Assembly (NCBI RefSeq): GCF_021155765.1
Contig: NC_060115.1
Location: 8,660,493-8,724,492 of the forward strand
DNA: 64,000 nt
Reading direction: 5' to 3'
DNA from: Diprion similis
Lineage: Eukaryota; Arthropoda; Insecta; Hymenoptera; Diprionidae
Every line of letters starts with the position of its first letter. Positions within the stretch are counted from its first letter, which is position 1. A model generated the notes under the pieces. That model was given only the letters and a program-made list of their open reading frames with translations. It was not told the origin of the DNA and did no database searches. The translations under genes were made by a program, and so were the position numbers. Positions 28,901-47,158 of this stretch are shown here, piece by piece.

Positions 28901-31223
28901 CATTTTTACATTCCTATACAAACAAGTACGATGAGTGAATGGCATAATCAGTTAATCCTATCATTATACACTGGTTATAGAAGCGTACAATATGTAAATT
29001 CTTGAGATAAGTTATGACATATCCGTTGAAAAATGTTTGAAAATTGCACCATGAATTAATTTGTTTAAAAATTTTCTCATCCTCCACAAGAATACTGGTT
29101 TAAAACAATGAAGCAGACAAAAAATCGAAAAATTTTATCTGAATGGGATTAATCGAAGATTACAGTTTATTCTTTTCTTAAACATTTATTTTCAAATAAC
29201 AGATTTCGGTTGCCAAGTAAAATCAATGCATGCGCTGAACGGATAATTTTTTTTTCAACGGATATTCCTACACAGTAGCTACTACATTGTTCAACATTAA
29301 ATCTTGCTGAATTAAAAGGGTAGTCAGAACTGATAATTATCAGATGTGTGTTGAGGCGCTGTATGAAAACAGAATACAGAATACTGTTACTATATCTTCA
29401 AATCTATTTACAATTGTTCTGTGATAATATGTCACATATTATTATTAATTAATAATTAATAATTAATAATCAATAATAATAATAATAATGATAATAATAG
29501 TTACTAACTAGTATTTAGCTATCTCAATTATTTTATAGTTTAATTGCTATTTATTATACATAGTAAGTATGGATTCTCTTCAATTGTCACTTTATAGAGA
29601 CAATGTACAAGAAGAGATTTAACAAGTGATTATGGAAAAATGACGAATAGTCTTTGTTTGACTGGGATTAAGATTCAGAGTCAATTTCTATTTTTTCGAC
29701 AATTTTCTTCACTTTTGTCCTACACCATTGTCAAAATGCAGACAAATCGATTTTCCGAATTCAATAACTATTTCTACATGTAGTTAAAAGTTGCATGGAA
29801 AGTTCATCATCATCGTCTACTTCTGTTTCTTTTCATTTCATGTCATATTTCAACATAGTCTCATGAACAGTAATTCAATAAGTTATATGAACACAGACTC
29901 AATAGGTAATATATTGAGTGACATTAATATTAATCACAATAATCAAGAGTCTCCAAAGATGATATACCTGTACAGACTAAATTTAATAGGATAACCCATC
30001 TTGTTACTTATAAATCATAATGAAACACCAGTTACATGTGTATAGAAATCTTTAATTATCAAAACATGAAGTTTGAAAAAAAAAAGAAATATACGCATTT
30101 ATAAAGAAGCCTTTTTCTTGTAATAAAGTTTATTTATGAATATAACGCGATGAAGAAAGAAACAAGATTTAGACTAGGAAATATCTTCAATTTCCGCGGT
30201 TACCTTACTAAATTTAAGATCTTTTTAGGTAAAATGTACATACCACAGGCATCAAAATATAATCATAAAACGTGAATTTTTTGCATTACATCTTTTGAAT
30301 TGAACGCAATGTATATCGCGTCTGGAAAAATCTATAATTGTAGATTGCTCTTTCAATTTTCTGAGCTTTTTCCTCTTACACATTTTTTATAATATACACT
30401 GATCATAAGTATAAACGCGTATCGCGTGGATACTTTCAAGTCCGGTGTAATTTGACAAGATATCAGTAAGCAGATATTTATTACATGTAAATACCGAAAA
30501 AACCTTTAATCGATTGATTATATTGATTATACAATTAACAGATAGCGATTTTCGTATTGGCAAAATGCAAGTTTTTTTTCTATCCATTTTCTTTTCGTAT
30601 CTTGTATTTTTCTTTTCGCCTGTAAGACATGCAAGAATCACCTTTGAAATCCCTTCATTTTATAACATAATGAATTTTATGAACGATTGAACACTGACAT
30701 TCCTTTAAATAAAAAATCTGTGCTTGAAAGCCATAGGATCCTGACTGCCATGGACACTTGACTCGACTGGACTAACTTGATTCAAGAAAAAATTCATCAA
30801 CATGACAATATTCCTGAAGCGGCTTATTTGACATCAAAGTTAAAACAAATAACCAGTTACCAAAAGCCCGCGTACTCACTCGGTTTGTCGAGCCTGATTA
30901 TTGCACACCATGCAGCACCAGAATATTCATCTCACCAAATACAATGTGGTAAATTATTATAAAATCTTACTTTTCAAATGGATCACAGGTGCTGAAACTA
31001 ATTGAATTGCCGGAAACAGTAAGCAGAGCCTCTGGTTGATAGTAGTAAAAAAAGGAAAAATGGGCAATGGCAAAAGGTTCCTATGTTGTCTTTGTCAGAC
31101 ACAATCTTTGATTTAAAGATGTTTCTTCTTTTTGTAACTAAAGAATAATGATAATGATAATGATAATAATGTCAATAATTGTCCATAATATTACAACTAT
31201 TTTTATATGCCCAGACCTATCCG
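25952..31223. other. Region between Rbx1 and Suv4-20
   Basis: It holds the Rbx1 promoter at its left edge and, because Suv4-20 also runs leftwards, that gene's 3'UTR at its right edge. The rest is AT-rich, with the AAT repeat block and other ATT repeats near 29440-29500. No coding exon recognised. Confidence 0.6.
27019..27137. repeat. AAT/GAT trinucleotide repeat block
   Basis: AATAAT units with GAT, AGT and TTA interruptions. The Asn-rich plus-strand frame across it is a by-product of the repeat. Confidence 0.9.
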
Positions 31224-36921
<5,698 letters not shown>

Positions 36922-36940
36922 TCTGCGGGTCTTGCTCTCA

Positions 36941-39438
36941 CTGAAATCAGAATAACGAATAAACTATCATCAGTTCAATTCCGAACAAAAATTTCTAAGC
37001 TGCCAACACTTTGATCAACTTTGAAGTCTGACAGAAATTACAAAAACCTGTAAAATGCTTTCTAAACATACGAACAAAAAAATGCATCGTTATATTACAG
37101 GTGGAATAATTTTCTATTGAAGATGTACTTCATTGTAACGAGTTACGTGTCAAGAGAAAACATAACAAACATTTCATTCAACAACATCACAAAACTCGAG
37201 ATTTTGTTAGTTGAGGTAAGACTAGAGCTTACGATTTAACAGGATGTTAAAACTAATGCAGCATTTACTTGTTCACGGTATATATGAAGAGGTTTACAAA
37301 ATGCTAACTGCAGTTATAAAGGTGCATAAAATTTCATTCAATTTCACAGGAGAACGCATCTACAGTAACAATAATGGAGATTATGAGGGTAAAACATGAT
37401 CTAATGCCATTTATACAGCATACCTAGAAACAGAATATTTCTCATGTGAAATGCATGTCTAATATATTAGACACCTGGGCCTAAGAGAGAAATTTGCTTG
37501 ATTTGAAGGAGCGGATAGGTGAATGAATGAATGATGTTGTGACCAGTGATGAATTCTCACAAACCATTGTACAATTCATTGGAAGATTAAGAATGCTAAC
37601 AGTTGATCAAATGACTAGAAGTATTCGATATAACTACGTGTAATGTAAATGCTGTTATACTGATCGAAGCTGTAACAATGTGATCCAGTAAACCTATCCT
37701 GATAGAGAGTCAAGATTGTTGGATGTTACATGCTACATCTTTACAAGAAAGTAAGACACCTTGCATTTTATAAAGGGAGAACCCCAAAAAAAGATGATAA
37801 TTCATAAATTAATATGACACTTTGTGACACTGAAAGTGAAGCTTCGCATAGTGATAATCATGCGATAACTACAATGGTGATGAGTTATTGAATTTAAGCA
37901 AAATTTATAATATTTTGACAATTTGACAAGAGGCTCTGGCGACCATGCCCTAATGGCCGCAGACGAACCGAGTGCCTGCTCGATATCCGTTTACTCCTTT
38001 ATTGTGGATTCAATTTGAGAAGTTGACCCGATATTTTGATCCGAGCGTGACACTCGGTGTCCGAATATTATTATAATTACCGTAAAATGCCGCTCCTTAT
38101 AGCAGGGTTCTCGCATTTTAGGTATATTTTCCGATATTTCACAGCGCAGAGAAGACGCGTTCCGAGCAATCATGGCAGGTTGACCGCGATACGCACTTGG
38201 AAAAATTAAACAATTTTATCGTATCAGTCCGTTAACCGGATTCTGAAACGGTCTCATCTCATTACCCGTACTTTTGAGTATTTTTCAATTACAAATATTA
38301 ACACGTCTTGCACCATATATTAGGCGTAATATTGCTGAAACTCTTGTTTTGGAACTACAAAATATCGCGTATGCTTCTGTACTCACCGAAGTATGCCGAT
38401 CTAGGGATATTTTCAGTGGTACCACGCGGTTAAAAATGATTTTTCCCTTGAATCAGTGGCTGATTAGCATGCCTCGCGTACCGCGCTACGCTCACTTCTC
38501 AGAATAGCAGTCGAACAGAGGGAATAAATTCTTCAAAATGATTCTTAACTTGTCACCTATTTCTAATGTTTCATCAATTTCTATGTCGTTTATTCATAGT
38601 ATTATTTGTCTACTGGTGCCAGAACTGTGTTGTCATGACGACCGTTCGGCGTTCATTGTGAAAATCTTACTTGACAACCTTTCCAGCGTCAAAATGACGG
38701 TGGAAACTAATAATATTTTTCACAATTTTCGCATTACGTGAAAATGAAGTACGTTTTATTTACGCAGCTTTCTATTCGAAATTTTACGTTTCCAATAAGT
38801 CTGACTTGTTTGTTCGCGGCTTACTTCAAGCCCGAATGAATCTTCAAACTGCTTTGTTCACGTGCTACAATCGAACGCCGATTCACAGATAAACCATCGC
38901 AGGTTGAAATGATGAAATCGACAGTGACTGATTGCCGATGACGGCACAAAGAAAATTCAATCAACCCAACAATTCTCGTTAATTGATTAATAATTTGAAG
39001 GGCCTGGGAGTTGCTAACTCCCCGATACGCTCCTGAGGCCGGCGCAATCAAGAACATCTCCAAATCCCACGTATGCACGTCACGCTGCATGTGTCTCAAT
39101 AGTCGCTTATCAATCGGCACACATTCGAGCGTCAGGCGTGTTTCTATTTGAACACAATCGGACTACATCGCGGCTTAACACGTATTAACACGTTAGCTCA
39201 AAAGCTGTCATTTTCTCGATCGTATCTAGGCATAGTAAACTGTAAACACAAGTAGTACCGTATCAGCCGTTGATCGGCGAAGGTTATAAATAGTTTGAAC
39301 ACTGCCGTTATACAGCTGCGAAAGGTGTTTCTGACCGTGGCGAAAGAAAGAGACAGAAGTTCCTTGATACAAGCACGTGTTAACCTAACAATCGATATTT
39401 AATCGAATTAGTCATTGGATTAATGAAGTAGCGCGAAA
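36941..39438. other. Divergent 5' region between Suv4-20 and the ornithine carrier
   Basis: The two genes point away from each other here. It must hold the carrier promoter and the 5' noncoding exon or exons and promoter of Suv4-20. A 99-codon minus-strand frame at 38821-39120 shows no recognisable domain and is not called as a gene. Confidence 0.55.
38083..38173 (-). other. Possible 5' exon of Suv4-20 (weak)
   Basis: On the minus strand an ATG at 38173 opens a 31-codon frame (MIARNASSLRCEISENIPKM...) that runs to a usable donor (ACG|GTAATT) at 38083. Joined to the Suv4-20 acceptor at 36940, this frame would hit an immediate TGA. If the exon is real, the frame is therefore an upstream ORF in the 5'UTR and not a longer protein. 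Splice logic only. Confidence 0.2.
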
Positions 39439-41306
39439 ATGGCCATGGAACACAAAGATGATCACGGAACTTTGAAAAGCCCGAAGAATCTGAAAACCGG
39501 AATTATCGACTTCACCGCGGGTTCTCTCGGTGAAAACACATTATCTCCATTTTAAACTATCAATTTTTTTTTAGCTTATTATTTAGAAAAAACGAGCCAA
39601 TAGAGCTTATCATTGCTTAAATTTTTAATTTTATTCATTTATTCATTAGTATCCAAACAATCGGACGCACTTTAACTTAAAAAATAAAAATAATAACTTG
39701 AACCTTGATCTTCGTTTAATATTGACCTCTTTCTCGGGTCTCGACTGTCATACAGAGATAGACACTTACACACATATTTTCTCATCAAAGTTTCAGTAAA
39801 TTGTTTGTTTTTGTCAGATGTTCACATATCTCTCCTACTTTTTTTCCTTCTCTCTCTTAGATTGAGTATGATTATTATCTCCTTACTCCACAAATGTTAT
39901 TTAATTTCATATATTTCGTATCATAAATTTTGTTTTTAATCATTTTTTACCTTTACTCATGATATTAGGTGGAATAACTCTGGTCTATGTTGGACAGCCG
40001 CTAGATACAGTGAAAGTAAAGATGCAAACATTCCCCCAATTGTACAAGGGGATGGTAGACTGCTTTATGAAGACTTTGAAACAAGACGGTATAGTCAGAG
40101 GTTTATACGCAGGGACTATTCCTGCACTCGCAGCAAATGTTGCTGAAAATTCTGTATTATTCGCAGCTTATGGACTGTGCCAAAATGCAATGGCTAATTT
40201 AACAGGTAAGAAATTAATTACGTGTTTTAACAAATAACAGACAATAGTTTATCGACTTTAGATATTTTTTAAGTTGAACGAGTCACTTTACTCGAATTAC
40301 TTAACTTGTCTTATTTTGATTTCCTAATTTGTGTTTTCTAACAGGTGTTCAGAAAGTAGAAGATTTGAGTTTACTGGGGAATGCCTGGGCTGGTTTTTTT
40401 GCAGCATTTTTTTCATCCTTATCACTTTGTCCCACGGAACTGATTAAATGCCAATTGCAGGCTATGAGAGAAGTTGGCACACAAAAAGCAGCTCCAGGTG
40501 AACGTGTTGTATGTAGGAATAGTACATTGAAAATTTTTGTCAAAAAAAAATGATAAAGATTCTCATCGTGGTATGTCGTAATAATTTTCATGGGAAATCA
40601 CATGTATAAGAAAACGGGTTATACTCTTGCGATTGAAAATTAGACACACTGATACTATGATATTTAATTTCACAAACTCGTGTACAATAATATAATTTTC
40701 AATGTCTTTTACAGAATTTTATTGGACCCTGGCAATTGACAAAACAAATTGTACGTGCAGAGGGTCCTCAGGGCTTATTTAGGGGCCTTTTATCTACCAT
40801 TGGTAGAGAAATGCCTGGATATTTTTGCTTTTTTGGTGGTTATGAAACGACGCGACAATTGCTTGCAAAACCAGGACAAAATAAAGAGGATATTGGCTGG
40901 ATTAATACAATGATAGCTGGAGCTGCCGGTGGTGTAATATTTTGGCTTGTCATATTCCCAGCTGATGTAATTAAAAGCAGAATACAGGTTTGTTAGGCAT
41001 TTTTATTTCTTTCTTTAGGGTTTCGCTAAGGGTTTATACCCATCTGCACCCTATTTCACCACGTCGGCTAAAGCCAAGTTAAATTATTTGGAACTGTACA
41101 TTCTAATAATTTGTCTTGTTATGCAGGTCCAGAATCTGAGAAAACCGGTGTATATTATTCTCAAAGATGTTGTTCGAACCGAAGGTATCGGTGCTCTATA
41201 CAATGGCTTAAAACCAACATTAATCAGAACAGTACCCGCTACCGCAACACTATTTGTTACATACGAATATTCGAAAGGATTGATGCTCAAGTATCTCGAT
41301 GATTGA
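39439..41306 (+). CDS. SLC25A15: Mitochondrial ornithine transporter (SLC25A15/ORC1 type carrier)
   Basis: An SLC25 carrier of the inner mitochondrial membrane; this subtype exchanges ornithine/citrulline and related basic amino acids. Coding exons: 39439-39529, 39969-40205, 40345-40508, 40715-40987, 41127-41306; 945 nt, 314 aa, close to the usual ~300. The three Px[DE]xx[KR] signatures are all present: [11 protein letters not shown] at about 40-50, [11 protein letters not shown], and [11 protein letters not shown], each opening one of three tandem ~100-residue repeats with two helices. The [22 protein letters not shown] segment and the C-terminal [20 protein letters not shown] match the ORC1 branch. 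The exon-three donor is taken as GTATGT at 40509, not the nearer GTGAAC at 40498, because only the former keeps frame with [11 protein letters not shown]. It is convergent with the FASTK-family gene. Substrate is inferred from family resemblance. Confidence 0.93.
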
Positions 41307-41703
41307 TTCCGGATTATTCAATTATGAACTGAGTTACAAGTGGAAAATCTTCAATTCATGGTAGTCGAAAGTCGGATTGAATATTAGGATGAAAATTCTT
41401 TTGGGAGAATTGGAACAGAATTAGTCTTTAGTTAGAACATTTTCATGCATTTTCACACGTTTCAACTGAAAAATGTCATTTCCTGTAAATCCCATGTCTC
41501 TATTCGTGCTGTACAATAGATTATATATTGTACAACCGTTATACAAAGACTTTTAGACACTGTTTGTCACCTTTGCACGCCTAGAACAGGAACATGACAA
41601 TATTCTTCAACAGAAAAGATAATTATCTTGCGTATTTTTATAGGTGTACACAAACACATCTAATAACAAAAATAATTATAATACATGTAACATATTTGTT
41701 GTA

Positions 41704-41709
41704 AATAAA
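41704..41709 (+). promoter_or_regulatory. Poly(A) signal candidate for the ornithine carrier
   Basis: AATAAA on the plus strand, about 400 nt after the carrier stop and only about 80 nt before the stop codon of the convergent FASTK-family gene. Cleavage here would place the carrier 3' end very near, or within, the neighbour's terminal exon. Confidence 0.45.
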
Positions 41710-41787
41710 ATGTGTTGTTCTGTTCATACTTGCAGACTGAATTTACAATTTTCCTACGATGCAGAGAGGTCATCTTACTTTCAGAAA

Positions 41788-44620
41788 TTATTGGTCAAGA
41801 ATTTTCTGCTCCAAATACTTTTTCTGAATCAGCTGTCTCGAATCCCATTCATGCCATGATACCTGCAAAGTTGAATAGGTCAAAATCAAATCATTATCAC
41901 AGACCATGATTATGCGTTTATATGTTTTTGATATGGCGAACAGAATCTGTTGTAATGAACGTAGCTTTTTTTCACTTGATATATAAAAAAGATTCTACCA
42001 AGAAGACGTACAATAATTGGCTTGTATCCTATTTTTTCCAACAGCCTAATTTTAGTGAGGTCTTTGCCAAGTAGAAGATTAGTGTTCTGAATGAAGCAAC
42101 CAGGTGTACAAACGACTACTGCAAGCCATTTGCATCCTTCGGGATATATTTTTGGTGCTCTTTTGATTTGTCCGAAAGGAATTTGACCCATTATTTGTTT
42201 CACGGGAAGTGGTGAATTATTCTTATCCAAACAAATAATCACATCTCTATCCACAAATTGTGGTAACACCAAATCTAGATGCATCATTTCACTCGAGCTA
42301 AAGATTGCCTGGAAAAATTTTTTGTAATTAATGTGTTAATTTTTCGCGTTGATCCAATGGATATGTGAGAAAAACGTACATCATTGCAATTCAGTTTAGT
42401 ACAGATTTATCAATACGAAATAATTTTGTAATAATTAACCAAACCTCAAGAGTATTCATAATATCAACCGTAAGCTTGTTTCGAATATTCAACTTTGTAG
42501 TATCTTTGTTTGGCGTTCGGGAAACATTTTTCTGCAAAATTAACACAAATATACGTATATGTAGATACATGATATGAAAACACTAATTGATGCTTCCCAG
42601 AGAGTTCCTTGGTTAATTCACACTACCTTAGTTATCATAGTTCGTGACTTTATGTCAAGTCTTGGGCCTGTGTAGTCTGGGACTTCTATTTCAACATTTG
42701 CATCAATAAATAATATTTGAATTGGTAAGCTGTATGCTGTTGGCCCATATGCCAACCTAAGATCATTAGGGTCCAACACCATTGTGATCAAATCCTTTGG
42801 ATAGACGTTCACAATACTAAGGTATTGCAAACAGTTAGCCAACGAACTTATGTATCTGTTTTAACAAAAATAAATGGTGTGACAGACTTATAATTGGGTC
42901 AACACATACAATTGTCTCTGGTAGACTTGAAATGGAATTTATCTGGCATTTCAGTGAAAAGAGAGTTATAGTTTGTTTGGCAAAATGAACGTACCTCTTT
43001 AATTCTTCCGTCCTACTGCTATCCCTTAATTCATCTAGGATACTTTCATAGAAGTCAGGATACTTGTCAGGAGTGAAATTAAAGCAGGATGCCCCAAGCA
43101 TTAAACGCTCTAGGTCCTTCAGCCTGGCGTTGTTCTTAGTCTCGGTAAACCTAAGTTGATTTTACACATTAATCTGTTAATAAACCATAAACGCGTCCCT
43201 TGAGAAGACAGGATTTTTAAGGGCTATTGAATCTTTCGGGAATTACGATGTTGAGTTTGCCTCTGAATCTCACCTTTTCATACAAGCAGTCAATACCTCT
43301 GTATGATAGAGGCGGAGCGATACACAAGTTGCAACAATGTGCACTACGGCTTGCACCGAAAGTCTGGGTATTTGCGGTAGGGTAGATGAAATTAATTTCT
43401 TAATCATGTCAGACCCTTCCTGAATATTAGATGAGAGCCTGGGAAATGTAGAGGCATTAAAAATAATAACGTATCATAAATAATGATCGAAAGTCAGATC
43501 ATAAACTTGATCTACATATGTACCTAAAATTAACAGTGATATCAAACATTCTTTTATGCTCTAGGGTTTTAGACAGCCGATCATCTCACCTTATGGATTT
43601 CATGATAGATGATAGGCAAATTTCATTGATGGTATCAATATCTTTGATCACTCGGTCGATTATTTTCACCAATAAGTTAGGGTTCCTAATTGGTGTTTGG
43701 GTTTTAAAAAATCCCATTGATACGATGGCCAGCTCGCTAATATCAAGTTCGTCGACGCAAGACGTAAGATGGTACTCAAGATTGAACATACTACCAGGAC
43801 GTACTCGACAACAATTAACATAGAACATAAATTGTACTAAATTAATTGGCGTCAATTTGCTCGGCTTAAGAATATTCTTATTCATAATAAACCAAGAGAA
43901 GTCCGTGTACTTGAGGAGTCTCCAGGAGAACCAATGGTCACAGAAATACAGCGCCTTGTTCGGCGACCAGTTTGGAGCTCGACGTATGCAGTCCTTGTCC
44001 AAAGCTTTGTAAAATGATTCGAAACTTCGGTCTTGCCTGTGGTGTTTCAGAGGCCAGAGAGTGACGAATCGTAAGACGTCGCTGAGTTCAGAGTCCGTGA
44101 ATTTCTTGCAATTTTCTATTAAATATCTGATAAATTTACAATACTTTTCATCGGTGATACACTCGCCATTTTTCTTGGCGTAGTACGATATCCTCTTGAA
44201 GGCATAAACTATCTCTTCGATAGGTAACCCCTTCCAGCTCTTATTCAAGTAATTCTCTATTTCCTCCTCTGCTATCTCCTCGGTGCAGGCTGGCAATGGC
44301 TGGACCAGATTCTCAGCGTAAGCTTCTCTTGCCTCCATAATTGAGTGCGCATACTTCTCTTCGGCGTTCTCGAAAACCTCCAAAGTTGGGGGAACTTGAT
44401 CCGATTGTTCCAAGATTCCATGATTTGTATTACTCGCATATTCATATTCCACGGTACGACTTGCGGTACAATTATTTCTCACATTTTGAAGCAACGTCTT
44501 CTTCTTATTTTTTTCCACGACCCAACTCGACGCCGCATTGTTGGTTATTTGACGTTTACCCACGCACCTTCTAACAGTGATAAATACCTCGCTTCGACGC
44601 CTCAATAGATGTCTAAGCAT
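41788..44620 (-). CDS. FAST-kinase-domain mitochondrial RNA protein with RAP domain (FASTKD5-like)
   Basis: FASTK-family proteins are mitochondrial RNA-binding factors that process or stabilise mitochondrial transcripts. Coding exons in transcript order: 44620-43590, 43438-43274, 43150-42995, 42855-42627, 42531-42445, 42308-42012, 41862-41788; 2040 nt, 679 aa, all GT-AG and in phase. The N-terminus MLRHLLRRRSEVFITVRRC is Arg-rich and lacks acids, as in a mitochondrial presequence. The middle is alpha-helical repeat-like (FAST_1/FAST_2 type), with WSPNKALYFCDHWFSWRLL and NLVQFMFYVNCCRV. The C-terminus, about 575-660, is a RAP domain ending IGYKPII-VSWHEWDS, with the last 75 nt in their own exon. 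Length suits FASTKD2, 3 or 5, and I cannot choose the member with certainty. The 107-codon plus-strand frame starting opposite the 5' end (44632) looks like chance. Confidence 0.85.
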
Positions 44621-45757
44621 AACTTGTAGCTATGAGAACGAAGTTTAAAACAATGTTAAGGAAATATTCACACGACTCAGTTTCTGCTGGGGAGTACATC
44701 AAGTTCGCTGTGTTCACAGGCTTAGAAAGATTGAGATTGATTCCCTGGCTAGTATTCGATTTGAGGTTATGTGAGAAAAACCACGCTGCGCGGGTTCTCG
44801 AACGCGAATCTCAATGGCCCACGTGTTTCTGTCGATCCCGCTATTCAATGACTATTCAAATTGTGATATTCGCCCGGTCGGTAAGGGTAGGAGTACTACA
44901 TAACCTTAAATACAGATACGGAATAAACCTGTTTGTTCCCTCTTTGAAAAGATGATCTGTTAAGTCGAACTTTAACTCGTCCCAATTAGAATAGCACCGT
45001 GTTTAAATTCTTCATCAATAAACACTGAAAATCCCAGAACCCGGAGCGAATTATGAACTAGATTTTCCTGCAAATTATTGAATGATAATGAAGTGTGAAT
45101 AAATTCATTTCATGTCCAACAGCCAGAAGTCGATTTATTTCACGTACAAACCTCGATACATATTTGGAAAAAGGGTTTAGGTCTAAATGTTGCTCTTCTT
45201 CGACTTTATTTGTGACATAGTAATTGTCATGTATTGTTCAGCTCAATCCAGACTCTCGAAAGCCTTATCCTACAAGATATTGGTGATTTCGAAAATTTTT
45301 AAAGCAGTTCGCTTACTGCGCAGTATTTCTCGCCTTGTCCCCCCCTTTTTCCATGCCTGCCTTAAATACAGTTTCAAATTTTTCGACTGAACGAGGTCGG
45401 TACTCTCTCTACGACATTTGTGGCAGAGTAATATATGCAATAACGTTATAACATACCCTCCATACTTGTCAATTCCAGAAACAGCATAACAATCATAACA
45501 TATATAATATACACATGTATATATATATATATAATAGTTTCATATCATGGGTACCGATTCGCTTTAATGATGCCAATTATAACAGGTTATACAATTATAC
45601 GTTTACGTACACGTTCGTCATTTTTTGGTTTTCAATTTTTAGAATTCTTTCAGAAAGCTTGCAGGACAAGTTGTACGTGTATATATACAAGAATATTGTT
45701 GTTGAGTATCGAAAAAATTGATTCGTAGGTAGATTACACGAGCTCATTGTTAAAAAA

Positions 45758-47158
45758 TTAATAGTCATCGCCGATCACGCTACTTCCCGGAAAATTGTCT
45801 TCGTTGAATTGTCCTTTGTTCCCGCCATTTTTCTCCTGGACTTGGGTCATGTACCAGTCGTAAACTACGTCGGGATTCAAGCCCTGAAAAAGAGATGAAA
45901 AATATCGATCAATCCCCACTTCGGAGTACTTCATTCAATTATGCAAACACGACGTTCATACTCGTGGAAAAAAATTAACACTTCCTACTGTTTTTGGCCG
46001 AAAAAAGATCCAACTTTGAAACGCTGTAACTTTGTGCAAATTGCAAGTAGTAAGTTGAAATAGAAACAACAGCAATGCTGAAGATTTTTGCTTCAAGCCC
46101 CAATTTCCAGGTTTAATCTCAGGAATTTTGCCTCGAGAAATCCTATCTCAAGTCAGTATTATCAAATTTGTAAAGTGAACCGTTTCGACTTCATGCACCC
46201 GGTCATACACAGCGAAGAGAATTGTTTTTATATTTTCAAGATAACCATTTTATAACACAGATTTTTCCCTTCAAATTGGTTTCTTTGAAATTTGTATACG
46301 ATTTCTTCTCGTCAAGTTATAGAATATCAAAAGAAATAGTGTCCGATAAAATTCGATCCCATGTAACCAGCGAAAATCTAAAAAAAAAATTCTTTTCATA
46401 ATTTATAACTCCGCGAAGTCAAAGGTCCACTTTAAAAATTTCTCATATATGACTTAAAAAAAAGAATTACTTGAAAAAGAATGCGAACAAACAAAATGTG
46501 GAAAACAGAGCTTGAAGCCAAGATTCTCACTTTCAAAATTTTTTTCGATTTAAAGTTCTATTTGTAATTTACGCAAATTTACAGCGTTTCAAGCGTTGGG
46601 CCTTTTTTCACAGAAGAACGAAGGGCCCAATTTTTTCCACTCACGTACATTGCCTTTATTTTATTCATCATCATAGTTACCCTGTCCAGTAGTGCAGTCA
46701 AAAGTCTCGATCTGTCGTAGTTGTTGTCGATATTGTTGCCGGATCGCGAGGAATGAGAAGACTTCCTTGAGCTGTCGGTCATTCCAAAGAGATCCTCGAG
46801 TCTGTGTGCGGTACGATAGTCAACTTCGTTCGTTGGAGACGACGATCTTTTACTTTGAATTCCCCGGCATTGAGGATGAAACGGATATTGCCTGTGGATG
46901 GAAAAAATTTCTGTCATCTTATGATTGTATTTCCAGAGAGACGAATTTGAAAATAATGGAGGAATTTCTCAATGAAATCGGAAAAAACCTACCAAATTTC
47001 AATATTATATTTGAAATAGAATTTTCTACAACTTACAGGCAGATCTCACCGATGTTCATCTGCCTTCCCTCTCGCAATCTGGGAAAATCGGCATGTATCA
47101 AGCTCGCCGAATAGCAGATAAAAATTCCCACGACGAAAGCGCATCTTTGAAAAGTCAT
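45758..47158 (-). CDS. Elevenin-like neuropeptide precursor
   Basis: Elevenins are disulfide-looped neuropeptides first known from mollusc neuron L11; in insects they act through a G-protein-coupled receptor, and in a planthopper they affect pigmentation. Coding exons in transcript order: 47158-47037, 46891-46645, 45883-45758; 495 nt, 164 aa, in phase. Residues 1-23 form a signal peptide (hydrophobic CAFVVGIFICYSASLIHA). The candidate peptide is QMNIGEICLQYPFHPQCRGI, with Cys40 and Cys49 eight residues apart followed by Arg-Gly-Ile, as in the family pattern Cys-x8-Cys-Arg-Gly. It is followed by Gln-Ser and a Lys-Arg cleavage site at 55-56. No dibasic site precedes it; Arg32 before Gln33 is the likely monobasic cut. 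The remaining ~108 residues are a hydrophilic spacer with an acidic tail. An acceptor at 47163 shows that at least one more 5'UTR exon exists. Orthology rests on the short motif and architecture. Confidence 0.75.
45958..46648. repeat. Long imperfect inverted repeat filling intron 2 of the elevenin-like gene
   Basis: Arms at about 45958-46150 and 46490-46648 are imperfect reverse complements. The best core is TTGAAACGCTGTAA at 46016-46029, matched by its complement at 46579-46592. A further match pairs GTGG plus an A-run plus TT near 45964 with the same string, on the other strand, at the exon-2 donor (GTGAGTGG then A-run). The central ~340 bp is AT-rich. It resembles a foldback or MITE-type insertion. 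Confidence 0.6.

Noticed and set aside
38821-39120. 99-codon minus-strand frame in the Suv4-20/carrier divergent region
   Set aside because: No recognised motif, no donor or acceptor support, and it sits where promoters are expected.
44632-44955. 107-codon plus-strand frame divergent from the FASTK-family gene
   Set aside because: Opposite the 5' flank of a well-supported gene, with no recognisable domain and no clear splice partner; chance is the simpler reading.
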